64,000 bases of DNA, taken from assembly GCA_029881495.1 (NCBI GenBank), contig JAOUMJ010000003.1, positions 1 to 64,000 on the forward strand, in the 5' to 3' direction. Position numbers and translations under genes: made by a program. The notes under the pieces were generated by a model that saw nothing but the letters and a program-made list of their open reading frames with translations, made no database searches and was not told where the DNA came from. Positions 1 through 11,231 of this stretch are shown here, one piece after another. Origin of the DNA: Nitrospinota bacterium (GTDB lineage: Bacteria > Nitrospinota_A > UBA7883 > JACRGQ01). The stretch's first letter is position 1. Every line of letters begins with the position of its first letter.

Positions 1-2402
<2,402 letters not shown>

Positions 2403-2417
2403 TTAATAGGCGGATAT

Positions 2418-2449
2418 ACATGGGTGGGCGCACAAACGTCCACCCATGT
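2418..2449 (+). terminator. Rho-independent terminator after the isocitrate dehydrogenase gene
   Basis: A 13-bp stem (one G-T wobble) closes a 6-nt loop (CACAAA) 15 bases after the stop codon. The descending side is followed by a CTTTTAAC tract and then a run of six T. It lies between the plus-strand dehydrogenase gene and the convergent minus-strand regulator gene. Confidence 0.85.
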
Positions 2450-2497
2450 CTGCTTTTAACGGATTTTTTAAAATGTGGCGCTTGAACTATAAATGCG

Positions 2498-3880
2498 CTA
2501 ATTCTTATCTATCAGGGAAGAGATTCGTATCTCGTATGTCTTGATCTTATCCTGCAGGTTTTTTCTGGCCAGCTGGATCATCTCAGCCGTTTTGGAAATG
2601 TTCCCCTTGTTGAGGATAAGCGCTTTTTCCAGATATTCTTTTTCAAATGACTGCTTCGCCTCTTTCAAGGCGACGATCTGCTCACCTTCAATGGCCATCT
2701 GTTTTCCGGGTTCGTGGCGGATGTTGTCAGGGAGGTCGCCGATATCTATAACAGTCGTTTTTGCCAGAACGATCGCGCGTTCTATAACGTTTTGGAGTTC
2801 ACGGATATTTCCCGGCCAGTTATACCCCATAAGGGCGGCAATCGCTTTGTCGGATACGGATGAGATATTCTTCTTTACCTCAAACTTGTATTTCTCAAGG
2901 AAATATTCGACCAGAGTAGGGATGTCGTCCTTCCTATCCCGAAGCGGAGGCATTTTTATCGCGATAACATTAAGACGGTAGAAGAGATCTTCCCGGAAAC
3001 GCCCCTCTTTTACTTCAAGCGCCAGATCCTTGTTTGTGGCGGAAATGAGTCTTACATCTGTCTTTATGGTCTTAGTTCCGCCGACCCGGTCGAACTCTCT
3101 CTCCTGGAGCACCCGAAGAAGCTTGACCTGGATTGAGGGGGAGATTTCGCCGATCTCATCCAGAAACAGGGTTCCGCCATCGGCGTATTCAAACCTCCCT
3201 TTTCGCTGGGCAATTGCTCCCGTGAAGGAACCTTTTTCATGTCCGAACAGCTCGCTTTCGAGGAGGCTTTCCGGCAAAGCGGCGCAGGCGACTTTTACAA
3301 ACGGAGCGTTTTTCCGGTCGCTCGCATGGTGGATGGCGTTGGCTACAAGCTCCTTGCCGGTTCCGCTTTCCCCTTGGATAAGGATAGTTGCGTTTGTATT
3401 GGAAACAGTCTTTATAAGCTCAAATACGGCTTTTATTTGAGGGGTATTGCCGATAAATGCGTCGGGCTGTCTTACTCTTGCCAGCTCTTCCTTCAAGGCG
3501 AGGTTTTCTTTCTTCATATTTATGAGGTTCATGACCTTCTTAACCTCATTCAGGAGGTCGTCCGGTTCAAAAGGTTTCAGGATGTAGCTGTAAGCCCCTT
3601 TTTTGATTGCTTCCACAGCCGATTTGACGCTGCCATGAGCCGTTACAATAATCACCTCGGTATCGGGCCAGGTGGCTTTTATCTTTTCCATCAACTCAAT
3701 ACCATCCATGTGGGGCATCATCAGGTCGCTAAGGACTATCTGGAAATGATCGACTTCCATTTTTGCCAAGGCTTCCATGCCGGAAGTGGCTGTTTCATAT
3801 TCAATATCGTCGCTTTCCAGCATATGACCCATCAGGTCGAGATTTTCCAGATTATCGTCTACTATCAATATTTTTCGCAT
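2498..3880 (-). CDS. NtrC-family sigma-54-dependent response regulator
   Basis: This 460-residue protein should activate sigma-54 RNA polymerase after phosphorylation. A receiver domain fills residues 1-120, with phosphoacceptor Asp52 (VLSDLMMP) and conserved Lys102 (LKPF). The AAA+ domain follows with Walker A GESGTGKE at 170-177 and the sigma-54 contact loop as GSFTGA (217-222), a common variant of GAFTGA. A Fis-type helix-turn-helix ends the protein. I place the start at ATG 3880, where the receiver begins (MRKILIVDD). The frame is open further upstream but that extension has no homology and overlaps the divergent promoter region. No histidine kinase lies next to it, so its partner is elsewhere. 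It is a second candidate, besides the regulator at 45105, for activating the sigma-54 promoter at 60.4 kb. Confidence 0.93.
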   Translation of the reverse strand: MRKILIVDDNLENLDLMGHMLESDDIEYETATSGMEALAKMEVDHFQIVLSDLMMPHMDGIELMEKIKATWPDTEVIIVTAHGSVKSAVEAIKKGAYSYILKPFEPDDLLNEVKKVMNLINMKKENLALKEELARVRQPDAFIGNTPQIKAVFELIKTVSNTNATILIQGESGTGKELVANAIHHASDRKNAPFVKVACAALPESLLESELFGHEKGSFTGAIAQRKGRFEYADGGTLFLDEIGEISPSIQVKLLRVLQEREFDRVGGTKTIKTDVRLISATNKDLALEVKEGRFREDLFYRLNVIAIKMPPLRDRKDDIPTLVEYFLEKYKFEVKKNISSVSDKAIAALMGYNWPGNIRELQNVIERAIVLAKTTVIDIGDLPDNIRHEPGKQMAIEGEQIVALKEAKQSFEKEYLEKALILNKGNISKTAEMIQLARKNLQDKIKTYEIRISSLIDKN

Positions 3881-3966
3881 ATGGGCTAGATGATATATTA
3901 TCCGGCTGTTATAGTAAATCCTGCAAAAATTGATTGAGAACAACAGATAAAGGAGATTATTTAGGC

Positions 3967-5079
3967 ATGAACCAACTGCTAAATCTGATTAATGCAACGG
4001 TGCTGGTAGCCGACGACACGAAAAGTGACAGGGAGATGCTGGTCGAGCTGTTTAATGATCTGGAGGCCAATACTTTTGTGGGGGAGAGCTTGGATAGCGC
4101 CCTTAATTTGGTAGAGAAGCATAGATCCAGGATCGATATCATATTGGTCGACCTGAATCATCCTGAAAATGACAGCATAAGATTCATTAAGAAAATACGG
4201 GCGATTCCCGAACTGAATCCAACATCGATAATACTCCTTTCAAATTCCGATATGTCGCATGAAACATTGGCGCTTGGCGTTGAATCCGGGGCGAACGATT
4301 TTTTAAGAAAGCCGATCAATCAGCTCGAACTGGTTTCAAGGAGCCTCTCAATGCTGCGCCAGAAAAAGCTGCACGAAAGAAATATAGATCTCCAAAGGGA
4401 ACTTGAGTTGGAAGTGGTGGAAAGGAACATTGAGCTGGAGCAGACCAAGGATGCCGCGCTGTTCGGTTTTGCGAAACTAGCGGAAGCCAGGGACCCTGAC
4501 ACCACTACACATCTTGAATGCGTGCGGGATATTTGCGCAGAGGTATCCAGGCTTTTATATAAGGCCAGGATTTATAAGGACCAGATAAACGAAAAATTCA
4601 TTAGTGATATTTATAAGGCGGCTCCACTGCATGACATCGGGAAAGTCTCAATTCCTGATAGCATTCTATTGAAACCGGGCGCCTTAACGCCGGAGGAGTT
4701 TGAGTTTATGAAGAAACATTCCGCCATCGGAGCGGAGACACTAGAAAAGACATCGGCGCACCTGCAAAACAGCTCATTTCTTGCCATGGCCAGGGATATT
4801 TGCCACTATCACCACGAAAGGTGGGATGGAAAAGGATATCCTAAAGGCTTGAAAGGGGAAGAGATACCTCTTGCCGCAAGAATAATGTCGCTTGCAGACG
4901 TTTTCGACGCTCTTGTTGCGAGGAGGGTTTATAAGGACCCTCTCCCGGCTGGGCAAGTAGCGGAGATCATCAAGGATTATTCGGGAAAGAATTTCGATCC
5001 GGTCATCGCTGAACTCTTTTTGGAGAATATTGAAGTTTTCCATATGATCAAAAACAGACTGGAAAGGGATGATGCTTAG
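3967..5079 (+). CDS. Response regulator with HD-GYP domain (probable c-di-GMP phosphodiesterase)
   Basis: An N-terminal receiver domain (residues 10-125, phosphoacceptor Asp62, Lys115 in LRKPIN) is joined by a coiled linker of about 35 residues to an HD-GYP domain. The HD pair is His222-Asp223 (PLHDIGK), and downstream lie the histidines of CHYHHERWDGKGYP (about 279-292) with an intact GYP triplet. Active HD-GYP proteins degrade cyclic di-GMP, so this is probably a signalling output for motility or surface growth. The ATG at 3967 is chosen because the receiver fold begins there and an AAGGAG lies upstream with a rather long 12-nt spacer. An upstream TTG at 3934 would add 11 residues. It is divergent from the NtrC-type regulator, and its 3' end overlaps tilS by 11 bases. 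Confidence 0.92.
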   Translation: MNQLLNLINATVLVADDTKSDREMLVELFNDLEANTFVGESLDSALNLVEKHRSRIDIILVDLNHPENDSIRFIKKIRAIPELNPTSIILLSNSDMSHETLALGVESGANDFLRKPINQLELVSRSLSMLRQKKLHERNIDLQRELELEVVERNIELEQTKDAALFGFAKLAEARDPDTTTHLECVRDICAEVSRLLYKARIYKDQINEKFISDIYKAAPLHDIGKVSIPDSILLKPGALTPEEFEFMKKHSAIGAETLEKTSAHLQNSSFLAMARDICHYHHERWDGKGYPKGLKGEEIPLAARIMSLADVFDALVARRVYKDPLPAGQVAEIIKDYSGKNFDPVIAELFLENIEVFHMIKNRLERDDA

Positions 5080-6451
5080 AGAAAAGGTCGGAACCTTTAT
5101 CAGGGAGAACCGGCTGTTTGCGAAAGGGGATGCCGTAACGGTTGCGTTCTCAGGCGGGCCGGATTCAACGGCACTTCTGGTTATTCTGAATGAACTGAAG
5201 GACGATTTCGGCATTTCGCTTTCGGCGACACATATCAACCATGGCCTAAGAGGTAAAGAATCGGAAGATGATGAGGCGTTCGCGATTGAAACGGCAAGGA
5301 AATTATCTCTGGCGATTCATGTAAAAAGGATCAATGTCGGAAAATTCAGAAAAGGGTGGGGCGGGTCGATACAATCTGCTTCAAGGGAGTTAAGGTATAA
5401 GGTATTCTCCCACCTGGTACAAACCGGCGTCGTTAATAAAGTGGTTACGGGACATACGGCGGATGACTCCGTTGAAACGGTATTGATGAATATCCTGAGA
5501 GGAACAGGCATCCATGGTCTCTCAGGCATACAGACCGTAAGGGATGGCTATATTTTACGGCCTCTCATTAATATCTGGAAAAGTGAGATTCTTGAGTTTC
5601 TCGAAGATAAGCAGATACCTTTCAGGGTTGATTCATCCAATTTCAGCATGAAATATACACGGAACAGCATCAGGGAAGACCTCCTCCCATTACTGCAGAA
5701 ATACAATCCCGAAATCAAAAGATCGATCAAAAGGTCGTCTTCTGTAATGTCCGATCTCCGGAATTTTCTGATGAAGGCCGGCAGGGAGGGGTTTGAAAAA
5801 ACCTGTTTAGAAAGTTTGCCTGGAAAAAGCATCATACTTGATTGCGAGAAGTTGAGAGGTATGGATAGGGCAGTACAGATGGAGATAGTAAGGTATTCGG
5901 TTGAATTGGCTACCGGAGGGGGGGCTGAGATATCATTTGACCATTTCGAGGATGTTTTGAAGCTTGCTCTCGGTAACGATAGCGGAGAGACCCACATTCA
6001 CGGAATAAAAGGGGTAAAATCCTCGAACAGGCTTTATCTGAAAAACAGCCAGGTCGCCTCGGTGCCGTGGTATTCATACGACTTTATAAGCAAAGGTGAT
6101 ATACAGATAAACGAAACCGGCTCTATAGTTCATGTTGAGCCTGTGCCGGCTCCTGATCTGGTATTTGACCAATCATGCAAAAGGATTTTTATCGATGCCG
6201 ACGCCTTGCCGAAGAACGCGGTAATAAGGAACAGGAGGGATGGGGACAGTTTTCGCCCAATGGGATTAGATGGAATTCAGAAGCTGAAAAAATTCTTTAT
6301 AAATAACAAGATCCCCAGGTGGGAACGGGAAAAATTACCCCTGCTAGTTTCGGGGAAAAGAGTGCTATGGATACCAGGCTACAGGCTCTCCGAGGATTTA
6401 CGTATACGGGAGGGGGCAAGAAACATCCTTTGTATTGATTACAGGGATTGA
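5069..6451 (+). CDS. tilS: tRNA(Ile)-lysidine synthase
   Basis: TilS uses ATP to attach lysine to C34 of the CAU-anticodon tRNA-Ile, converting its decoding from AUG to AUA. The 460-residue protein has the N-type PP-loop signature SGGPDST at about residues 28-34, the GHTADDSVETVLMN stretch around 130-145, and the typical C-terminal TilS segment with RPMG and KKFFINNKIPR (about 400-420). It overlaps the HD-GYP gene by 11 bases and uses one of two adjacent ATG codons (5069 or 5072) with GGAAAGG just upstream, so it is probably translationally coupled. It ends 21 bases from the convergent cyclic-nucleotide-binding gene. Confidence 0.94.
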   Translation: MMLREKVGTFIRENRLFAKGDAVTVAFSGGPDSTALLVILNELKDDFGISLSATHINHGLRGKESEDDEAFAIETARKLSLAIHVKRINVGKFRKGWGGSIQSASRELRYKVFSHLVQTGVVNKVVTGHTADDSVETVLMNILRGTGIHGLSGIQTVRDGYILRPLINIWKSEILEFLEDKQIPFRVDSSNFSMKYTRNSIREDLLPLLQKYNPEIKRSIKRSSSVMSDLRNFLMKAGREGFEKTCLESLPGKSIILDCEKLRGMDRAVQMEIVRYSVELATGGGAEISFDHFEDVLKLALGNDSGETHIHGIKGVKSSNRLYLKNSQVASVPWYSYDFISKGDIQINETGSIVHVEPVPAPDLVFDQSCKRIFIDADALPKNAVIRNRRDGDSFRPMGLDGIQKLKKFFINNKIPRWEREKLPLLVSGKRVLWIPGYRLSEDLRIREGARNILCIDYRD

Positions 6452-6472
6452 ATAAATTGATCGTCCGCGGAT

Positions 6473-6934
6473 CTACATGAACTCCTTTGGAACACTGCTG
6501 TAGATTTTCAGCTTTTTAGCGAGAGAAGAGCCCATGTTTTTGTAGAATTTGACCTGGGTTTTTTCCGGAAGGTCCCGTATCTTCAATCCGTCGATCACAT
6601 AAACCACCGTTTCGTTCATGCTCAGCATGCTGGCTGTCCTTTGGCCATCAAGGAGTATTGCCATCTCGCCAATGCAGTCCCCCTCTTCAAGAGTGTTCAG
6701 AAGCTGTTTTCTTCTATCCTTCTTGTATTGTTTGATTATCCCTACGCTCCCTTTGATGATGACGTAAAGGTTGCTGGCTATGCTGTTCTCTTTTGAGATA
6801 TATTCATGGTGTCCGAACTTTTTTATCTCCCCCATTTTGATAACAAGCGTTATTTCGTCGTCATCGAAATCGGCAAAAAAGCTGACCCCTTTTAAAAGCA
6901 TTTTCCAGCTTTCAATATCAGAATCCTCTATCAT
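6473..6934 (-). CDS. Cyclic-nucleotide-binding-domain protein, second copy
   Basis: A 153-residue protein that is almost entirely one cNMP-binding (Crp/PKA regulatory-type) beta-roll. The core runs from about residue 18 (FADFDDDEITLVI) to 125, with the phosphate-binding cassette visible as GDCIGEMAILLDGQRTAS, including the conserved Glu and Arg. There is no DNA-binding helix-turn-helix and no enzymatic domain. The short C-terminal helix ending SSLAKKLKIYS resembles the end of its neighbour at 6918-7415. The start overlaps the end of that neighbour by 17 bases, so the two are probably co-translated. The function is unknown; likely roles are a cNMP sensor subunit or a regulatory partner of an unidentified protein. 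Confidence 0.85.
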   Translation of the reverse strand: MIEDSDIESWKMLLKGVSFFADFDDDEITLVIKMGEIKKFGHHEYISKENSIASNLYVIIKGSVGIIKQYKKDRRKQLLNTLEEGDCIGEMAILLDGQRTASMLSMNETVVYVIDGLKIRDLPEKTQVKFYKNMGSSLAKKLKIYSSVPKEFM

Positions 6935-7415
6935 GTTCCTTGTACCAGTCTGAAAGCCAGATAGTCTGTTGTGCCGTGGTCAGACTTATGGCTTTCAGTT
7001 TTTTGGCCAGGTATATGGCCAGCTGTTTATAGAATTTTGTCTGCGCCTTTTGACTCATGTTTTCTATTAAAGCACTTTCTAGCGTGAACATGAAAGTCTC
7101 TTCAGAGGCAATGATTGTTGCGGTGCGCTTCTCCTTGAGGAGGGTGGCTATTTCTCCTATTACATAACCCGCTTCAAGAGTGCCGATCTGCGTTTTGTTC
7201 TGCATGGCGCTATCTTTCACGATACTCACCCTCCCTCGGAGAATTATATAGAGACGGGAGGATGGGTCTTTCTCCCTAATTACGTACTCGTGCATCCTGT
7301 ATTTCCGCCCTTCGCCGAATTTTAGAAATTCGTCAAGTTCGGCATCATCGAAAGGGGAAAAAAAGCTTGTTGCCTTCAGCAGTGTTTTCCATTTTTCACC
7401 GGATGTAATTTCCAT
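6918..7415 (-). CDS. Cyclic-nucleotide-binding-domain protein, first copy
   Basis: A 165-residue single-domain cNMP-binding protein, clearly related to the next gene. Both begin with a W-K-x-LLK segment followed by FFxxFDDxE, both carry a phosphate-binding cassette (here GYVIGEIATLLKEKRTAT), and both end in KFYK-(N)6-LAKKLK. The pair looks like a tandem duplication. No DNA-binding domain is present, unlike Crp or Fnr. The gene lies 27 bases beyond the end of trpA on the same strand, so it may be the distal part of the trp transcript or have its own promoter. The role is not recognisable from sequence. Confidence 0.85.
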   Translation of the reverse strand: MEITSGEKWKTLLKATSFFSPFDDAELDEFLKFGEGRKYRMHEYVIREKDPSSRLYIILRGRVSIVKDSAMQNKTQIGTLEAGYVIGEIATLLKEKRTATIIASEETFMFTLESALIENMSQKAQTKFYKQLAIYLAKKLKAISLTTAQQTIWLSDWYKEHDRGF

Positions 7416-7442
7416 AAAACTTTATATCCTGGAAAAAGCCAG

Positions 7443-8246
7443 TTATTTAATTTTATCGATAGCTCGCCTAAGACTCTCTACAAATTTTATCCCACTTTTA
7501 AACTTTGTTGAAGCAGAACCGCCTTCCCCGAGTATTTTCACAAGAGCGCTCCCTATGATTACCCCGTCGGTGATTTTCCCTATCTCATATGCCTGCTTTG
7601 GATTGGAAATGCCGAATCCGCATGCTACAGGGAGGTTCGTAACTTTTCGGATGAGAGCAACCTGATTCCTTATCTCGGAAATATCCGGTTTCTTATTCCC
7701 GGTAATCCCCTTCACGGAGATGTAGTAGAGGAACCCGCCGCTCGATTTGCCGATTTTTCTAAGCCGCTCCTCCCCGCTTGTCGGGGCGGCGAGAAAGATG
7801 GCGTGTATCCCGTATTTCTTGAATATCGGGATGATGCTCTTCGCTTCTTCGGGTATCAGGTCCGGCAGTATCAGACCGTCAACACCTGCCTTTGAGGCCG
7901 CAACGGCAAACGCCTCTATGCCGAAGTTATAGACAAGATTATATGCTGACATAAGCACCAGCGGTTTGTCGGTCTGTTTACGGACGGTTTTAACCATCTC
8001 AAGGATATTTGCGATCGAAACCCCTTTTTTCAGAGCCCTGATAAAGGAACTCTGGATAGTAGGTCCATCGGCCAGCGGATCTGAAAAGGGGACGCCGATC
8101 TCGATGATGTCAGCGCCGGCGTCAAAAAGCGGAGGTATCAGCCTAGCTGTGGTTTTAATATCCGGATCCCCGGCGGAGAGGAAGAGTATCAGCGCTTTCC
8201 GCTTTTCAGCTTTGAGCCGTTTAAAGGTTGCGTCTATTCTGTTCAA
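7443..8246 (-). CDS. trpA: Tryptophan synthase alpha subunit
   Basis: TrpA cleaves indole-3-glycerol phosphate to indole and glyceraldehyde-3-phosphate and channels the indole to TrpB. The 267-residue TIM barrel shows the catalytic Glu in IIEIGVPFSDPLADGP and the downstream Asp of the same motif, the family signature, and a phosphate-binding GFGISNP segment near residue 210. It appears to start with TTG at 8246, 3 bases after the trpB stop codon, with an AGGG directly upstream. The tight spacing indicates translational coupling with trpB and trpB2. Confidence 0.95.
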   Translation of the reverse strand: MNRIDATFKRLKAEKRKALILFLSAGDPDIKTTARLIPPLFDAGADIIEIGVPFSDPLADGPTIQSSFIRALKKGVSIANILEMVKTVRKQTDKPLVLMSAYNLVYNFGIEAFAVAASKAGVDGLILPDLIPEEAKSIIPIFKKYGIHAIFLAAPTSGEERLRKIGKSSGGFLYYISVKGITGNKKPDISEIRNQVALIRKVTNLPVACGFGISNPKQAYEIGKITDGVIIGSALVKILGEGGSASTKFKSGIKFVESLRRAIDKIK

Positions 8247-8249
8247 GCC

Positions 8250-9443
8250 CTATACCCCCATGTTGTGAAGCTGTCCGACGTCCTTATCCCCCCGGCCCGA
8301 AAGACATACTACGATAATTTTGTCCTTGCCGAGCTTTGGAGCTATCTTGCTTACTTGAGCTATCGCGTGAGAAGACTCCAGGGCTGGCATTATCCCCTCC
8401 AGCCTGCTAAGCATTCTGAATCCCTCTATCGCTTCCTTGTCGGAAACGGTAACGTATTCAGCCCTGCCGGTACTTGCGAAAAAGCTGTGTTCTGGGCCGA
8501 CACCGGGGTAATCAAGTCCTGCCGATATGGAATGGGTAGGGGCTATCTGTCCGTTTTTATCCTGCAACAGGTAGCTGAGATTTCCATGAAGTACCCCTTT
8601 TCGCCCTCTGGAGATGGTCGCACCATGTTTGCCCGGGGCGTTCCCAGTCCCGCCAGCCTCAACGCCGATCATCTTAACGGTTTTATCGCTAAAAAAGGGG
8701 TGAAATAGGCCGATAGAGTTGCTCCCTCCCCCTACGCAGGCAACCAGCACGTCAGGAAGCTTTTTTTCCGTCGAGAGAAGCTGTTTTTTGGTCTCCTGTC
8801 CTATTACAGACTGAAAATCCCGCACCATCATAGGGAAAGGGTGCGGTCCTACCACCGACCCTATTATGTAGTGGGTGTCCTTTACGGAGGCAATCCAGTC
8901 CCGTAACGCCTCGTTCGTAGCATCTTTCAGGGTCTTGCTTCCGGAGGTGACCGGTATCACTCTGGCGTTCATCAGCTTCATCCTGTAAACATTCAGGCTC
9001 TGCCGTTCAATATCATCGGTGCCCATGTATACGTCGCACTTTAGGCCGAAGAGGGCGGCAGCAGTCGCAGTTGCCACACCATGCTGTCCAGCGCCGGTTT
9101 CCGCGATAACTCTCCTTTTCCCCATTCTGAGCGTGAGGAGTCCCTGTCCGATTGTATTGTTGATCTTGTGTGCGCCCGTATGATTCAGGTCTTCTCGTTT
9201 TAGATATATCTTTGCCCCGCCCAGGTGCTCCGTCAGGCGGCTGGCAAAATATAAGGGGGTAGGGCGCCCCACATAATCTTTTAAAAGAGAGGCGAGTCTA
9301 TGTTTGAATTCGGGATCTTTTCGCGCCCTGTTATATTCGGCTTCAAGTTCTTCAAGAGCGGGGAGGAGTGTTTCAATAACATACCTCCCCCCGAACTCTC
9401 CAAAATACCCATGCTTGTCAGGAAGGGAGCTGCCTTTTGCCAC
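8250..9443 (-). CDS. trpB: Tryptophan synthase beta subunit (TrpB1 type)
   Basis: TrpB condenses indole with L-serine to tryptophan using pyridoxal phosphate. The 397-residue protein is of usual length for the TrpA-dependent TrpB1 class. It carries the Schiff-base lysine in HTGAHKINN (Lys93) and the PLP phosphate-binding loop VGGGSNSIG around residue 240. It starts with GTG at 9443, 6 bases after the stop codon of the trpB2 paralogue. The neighbouring trpA provides its natural partner. Confidence 0.95.
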   Translation of the reverse strand: MAKGSSLPDKHGYFGEFGGRYVIETLLPALEELEAEYNRARKDPEFKHRLASLLKDYVGRPTPLYFASRLTEHLGGAKIYLKREDLNHTGAHKINNTIGQGLLTLRMGKRRVIAETGAGQHGVATATAAALFGLKCDVYMGTDDIERQSLNVYRMKLMNARVIPVTSGSKTLKDATNEALRDWIASVKDTHYIIGSVVGPHPFPMMVRDFQSVIGQETKKQLLSTEKKLPDVLVACVGGGSNSIGLFHPFFSDKTVKMIGVEAGGTGNAPGKHGATISRGRKGVLHGNLSYLLQDKNGQIAPTHSISAGLDYPGVGPEHSFFASTGRAEYVTVSDKEAIEGFRMLSRLEGIMPALESSHAIAQVSKIAPKLGKDKIIVVCLSGRGDKDVGQLHNMGV

Positions 9444-9449
9444 TGTAAC

Positions 9450-10817
9450 CTAAACTGACGGAAGAGCCGCAAGCGAACTTGCCAGCAACTTGTCGTCAAG
9501 AGAGTAATCCTGAAGCTTTTTGGCAAAATATGCGTCGTATGCTGCCATATCAAAGTGTCCATGTCCCGAAAGGTTGAAGACAATTGTCTCCGCCTTCTTC
9601 TCTTTTTTGCACCGCATCGCTTCCGCGATCGCACCTTTGACCGCGTGAGCAGATTCCGGCGCGGGAATTATCCCTTCGGTTTTAGCGAAAGCAACCGCCG
9701 CCTCGAAAACCTCGATCTGGTGATAGGCTTGCGCTTCAATGACCTTGTCGTGATAAAGCTGGGAAACGATTGGGGCATCCCCATGATATCTAAGTCCGCC
9801 GGCGTGGATTCCCGGCGGTACAAAAGAGCTCCCTAGTGTGTACATCATTGCCAGCGGCGTGAGGCCGGCGGTATCGCCGAAATCGTAGGCGAATTTTCCC
9901 CTTGTGAGGGTTGGGCACGCGGAAGGCTCGACAGCGACCATTCTGATCTTTGCGCCATCGTTCTTTTCCGGAAGGAAAGGGAGTGCGAAGCCCGCAAAAT
10001 TGCTCCCTCCGCCGCATGACGCAACAAGAACGTCCGGTTTCACTCCGGCGATCTCAAGCTGTTTCTTCGCTTCAAGACCGATGATAGTTTGGTGAAGGAG
10101 AACGTGGTTCAAGACAGAACCGAGAGAGTACTTGGTGTCGTCATGCGTAGCCGCGTCCTCTACCGCTTCGGAAATGGCTATCCCTAGTGATCCCGGGGAG
10201 TTTGGGTCGTTGGCCAGTATCTTTTTCCCGGAATTTGTAAGCGTGGTTGGGGATGCGTAGACCTTGGCGCCCCAGGTTTCCATCATCGACCGCCTATACG
10301 GTTTCTGTTCGTAGGAGACCTTGACCATGTAAATGGAGCATTGCAGGCCGAAATGGGAACAGGCGAGGCTTATGGAACTACCCCACTGGCCCGCGCCCGT
10401 TTCGGAGGCTATCCTTTTTGTGCCGACCATTTTATTGTAGTAGGCTTGCGGAACCGCCGTGTTCGGCTTGTGGCTCCCTGCAGGGGATTCCCCTTCGTAT
10501 TTATAGAAAATCTTAGCAGGCGTATCGAGAAATTTCTCAAGGTTGTATGCCCTGTGGAGGGATGTGGGCCTCCAGAGGGTAAGGACGTCAAGAACGTCAT
10601 CCGGGATGTCTATCCATCGTTCGGAACTTACTTCCTGTTCGATAAGCGGCATCGGAAAAAGAGGCGCAAGATCATCAGGGCCTACAGGCTGTTTGGTGCC
10701 CGGGTGCAAGGGTGGAACCGGCGGGTTTGGCATATCCGGAATAACGTTATACCATTTCCTCGGTATGTCTTTTTGTGCCAGAACGATTTTCTTCTCTTTC
10801 AATTTGCTCTCCCCCAT
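9450..10817 (-). CDS. trpB2: Tryptophan synthase beta-like protein (TrpB2 type)
   Basis: A 455-residue PLP enzyme of the TrpB2 class, which is longer at the N-terminus than TrpB1 and usually acts without a tightly bound TrpA, possibly as an indole-salvage tryptophan synthase. The PLP lysine is Lys117 in [11 protein letters not shown], and the phosphate loop is [10 protein letters not shown]. The start is uncertain. ATG 10817 has no Shine-Dalgarno, whereas a GGGGGAG directly after it is well placed for a TTG at 10802 (protein starting [10 protein letters not shown]). It is the first gene of a trpB2-trpB-trpA operon, downstream of a promoter at 10837-10866. Confidence 0.93.
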   Translation of the reverse strand: MGESKLKEKKIVLAQKDIPRKWYNVIPDMPNPPVPPLHPGTKQPVGPDDLAPLFPMPLIEQEVSSERWIDIPDDVLDVLTLWRPTSLHRAYNLEKFLDTPAKIFYKYEGESPAGSHKPNTAVPQAYYNKMVGTKRIASETGAGQWGSSISLACSHFGLQCSIYMVKVSYEQKPYRRSMMETWGAKVYASPTTLTNSGKKILANDPNSPGSLGIAISEAVEDAATHDDTKYSLGSVLNHVLLHQTIIGLEAKKQLEIAGVKPDVLVASCGGGSNFAGFALPFLPEKNDGAKIRMVAVEPSACPTLTRGKFAYDFGDTAGLTPLAMMYTLGSSFVPPGIHAGGLRYHGDAPIVSQLYHDKVIEAQAYHQIEVFEAAVAFAKTEGIIPAPESAHAVKGAIAEAMRCKKEKKAETIVFNLSGHGHFDMAAYDAYFAKKLQDYSLDDKLLASSLAALPSV

Positions 10818-10836
10818 ATTATTGAATTGAGCCCGT

Positions 10837-10866
10837 ATATTACCTGAATTCTTTACTTTCAGGCAA
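10837..10866 (-). promoter_or_regulatory. Putative sigma-70 promoter of the trpB2-trpB-trpA operon
   Basis: On the minus strand a TTGCCT (10866-10861) is followed after 18 bases by TAATAT (10842-10837), a fair match to the -35 and -10 consensus. It would start transcription at about 10830, just ahead of the trpB2 start codon. It overlaps the divergent plus-strand promoter at 10852-10880, so the two may interfere with each other. Confidence 0.5.
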
Positions 10867-10880
10867 GTTTTCGTTACAAT
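10852..10880 (+). promoter_or_regulatory. Putative sigma-70 promoter for the small gene at 10908
   Basis: TTTACT (10852-10857) and TACAAT (10875-10880) are separated by exactly 17 bases. The inferred start at about 10887 lies 9 bases upstream of the AGGAG ribosome-binding site at 10896-10900. It overlaps the divergent trp promoter. Confidence 0.6.
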
Positions 10881-10907
10881 ACTTCTAGAAAAATTAGGAG
10901 TAGAAAA

Positions 10908-11195
10908 GTGTCAGTTATAATCCAGGGAAGTGTTCAGGGAAAGCTTGGAGAAGATACTCCAAACGTTCTGGCCGCGACAGGGGACAAGCCAAACCACAAA
11001 AGACAGGCGTCCGGATTCATGAAGCTCGTTACTGATAACAATGCGAAGGTTGCCGAAGCGCACAGCACCCTTTACCAGACGATAAAGCCGAAAAATACAG
11101 CTGAGATCGTAGCCATGACCGCAAGGACCGCCATGGACGCTACTCCCGGCCAGCTCGAATCGGGAAAAGGCAACAAAATAGCATCCAGGGCGTAA
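10908..11195 (+). CDS. Small hypothetical protein (95 residues)
   Basis: I do not recognise this protein. It starts with GTG at 10908, with AGGAG 7 bases upstream and a good sigma-70-like promoter, so it is probably expressed. The 95-residue product is hydrophilic, without signal peptide, membrane segment or cysteine. It is rich in Ala, Thr, Lys and Asn, with a middle part that could form an amphipathic helix (residues 35-75). The DHH phosphoesterase gene follows 36 bases later on the same strand and may be co-transcribed. Confidence 0.65.
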   Translation: MSVIIQGSVQGKLGEDTPNVLAATGDKPNHKRQASGFMKLVTDNNAKVAEAHSTLYQTIKPKNTAEIVAMTARTAMDATPGQLESGKGNKIASRA

Positions 11196-11231
11196 GCTCT
11201 CCTTTTGCATAACGACTCAGGATAGTTTCAA

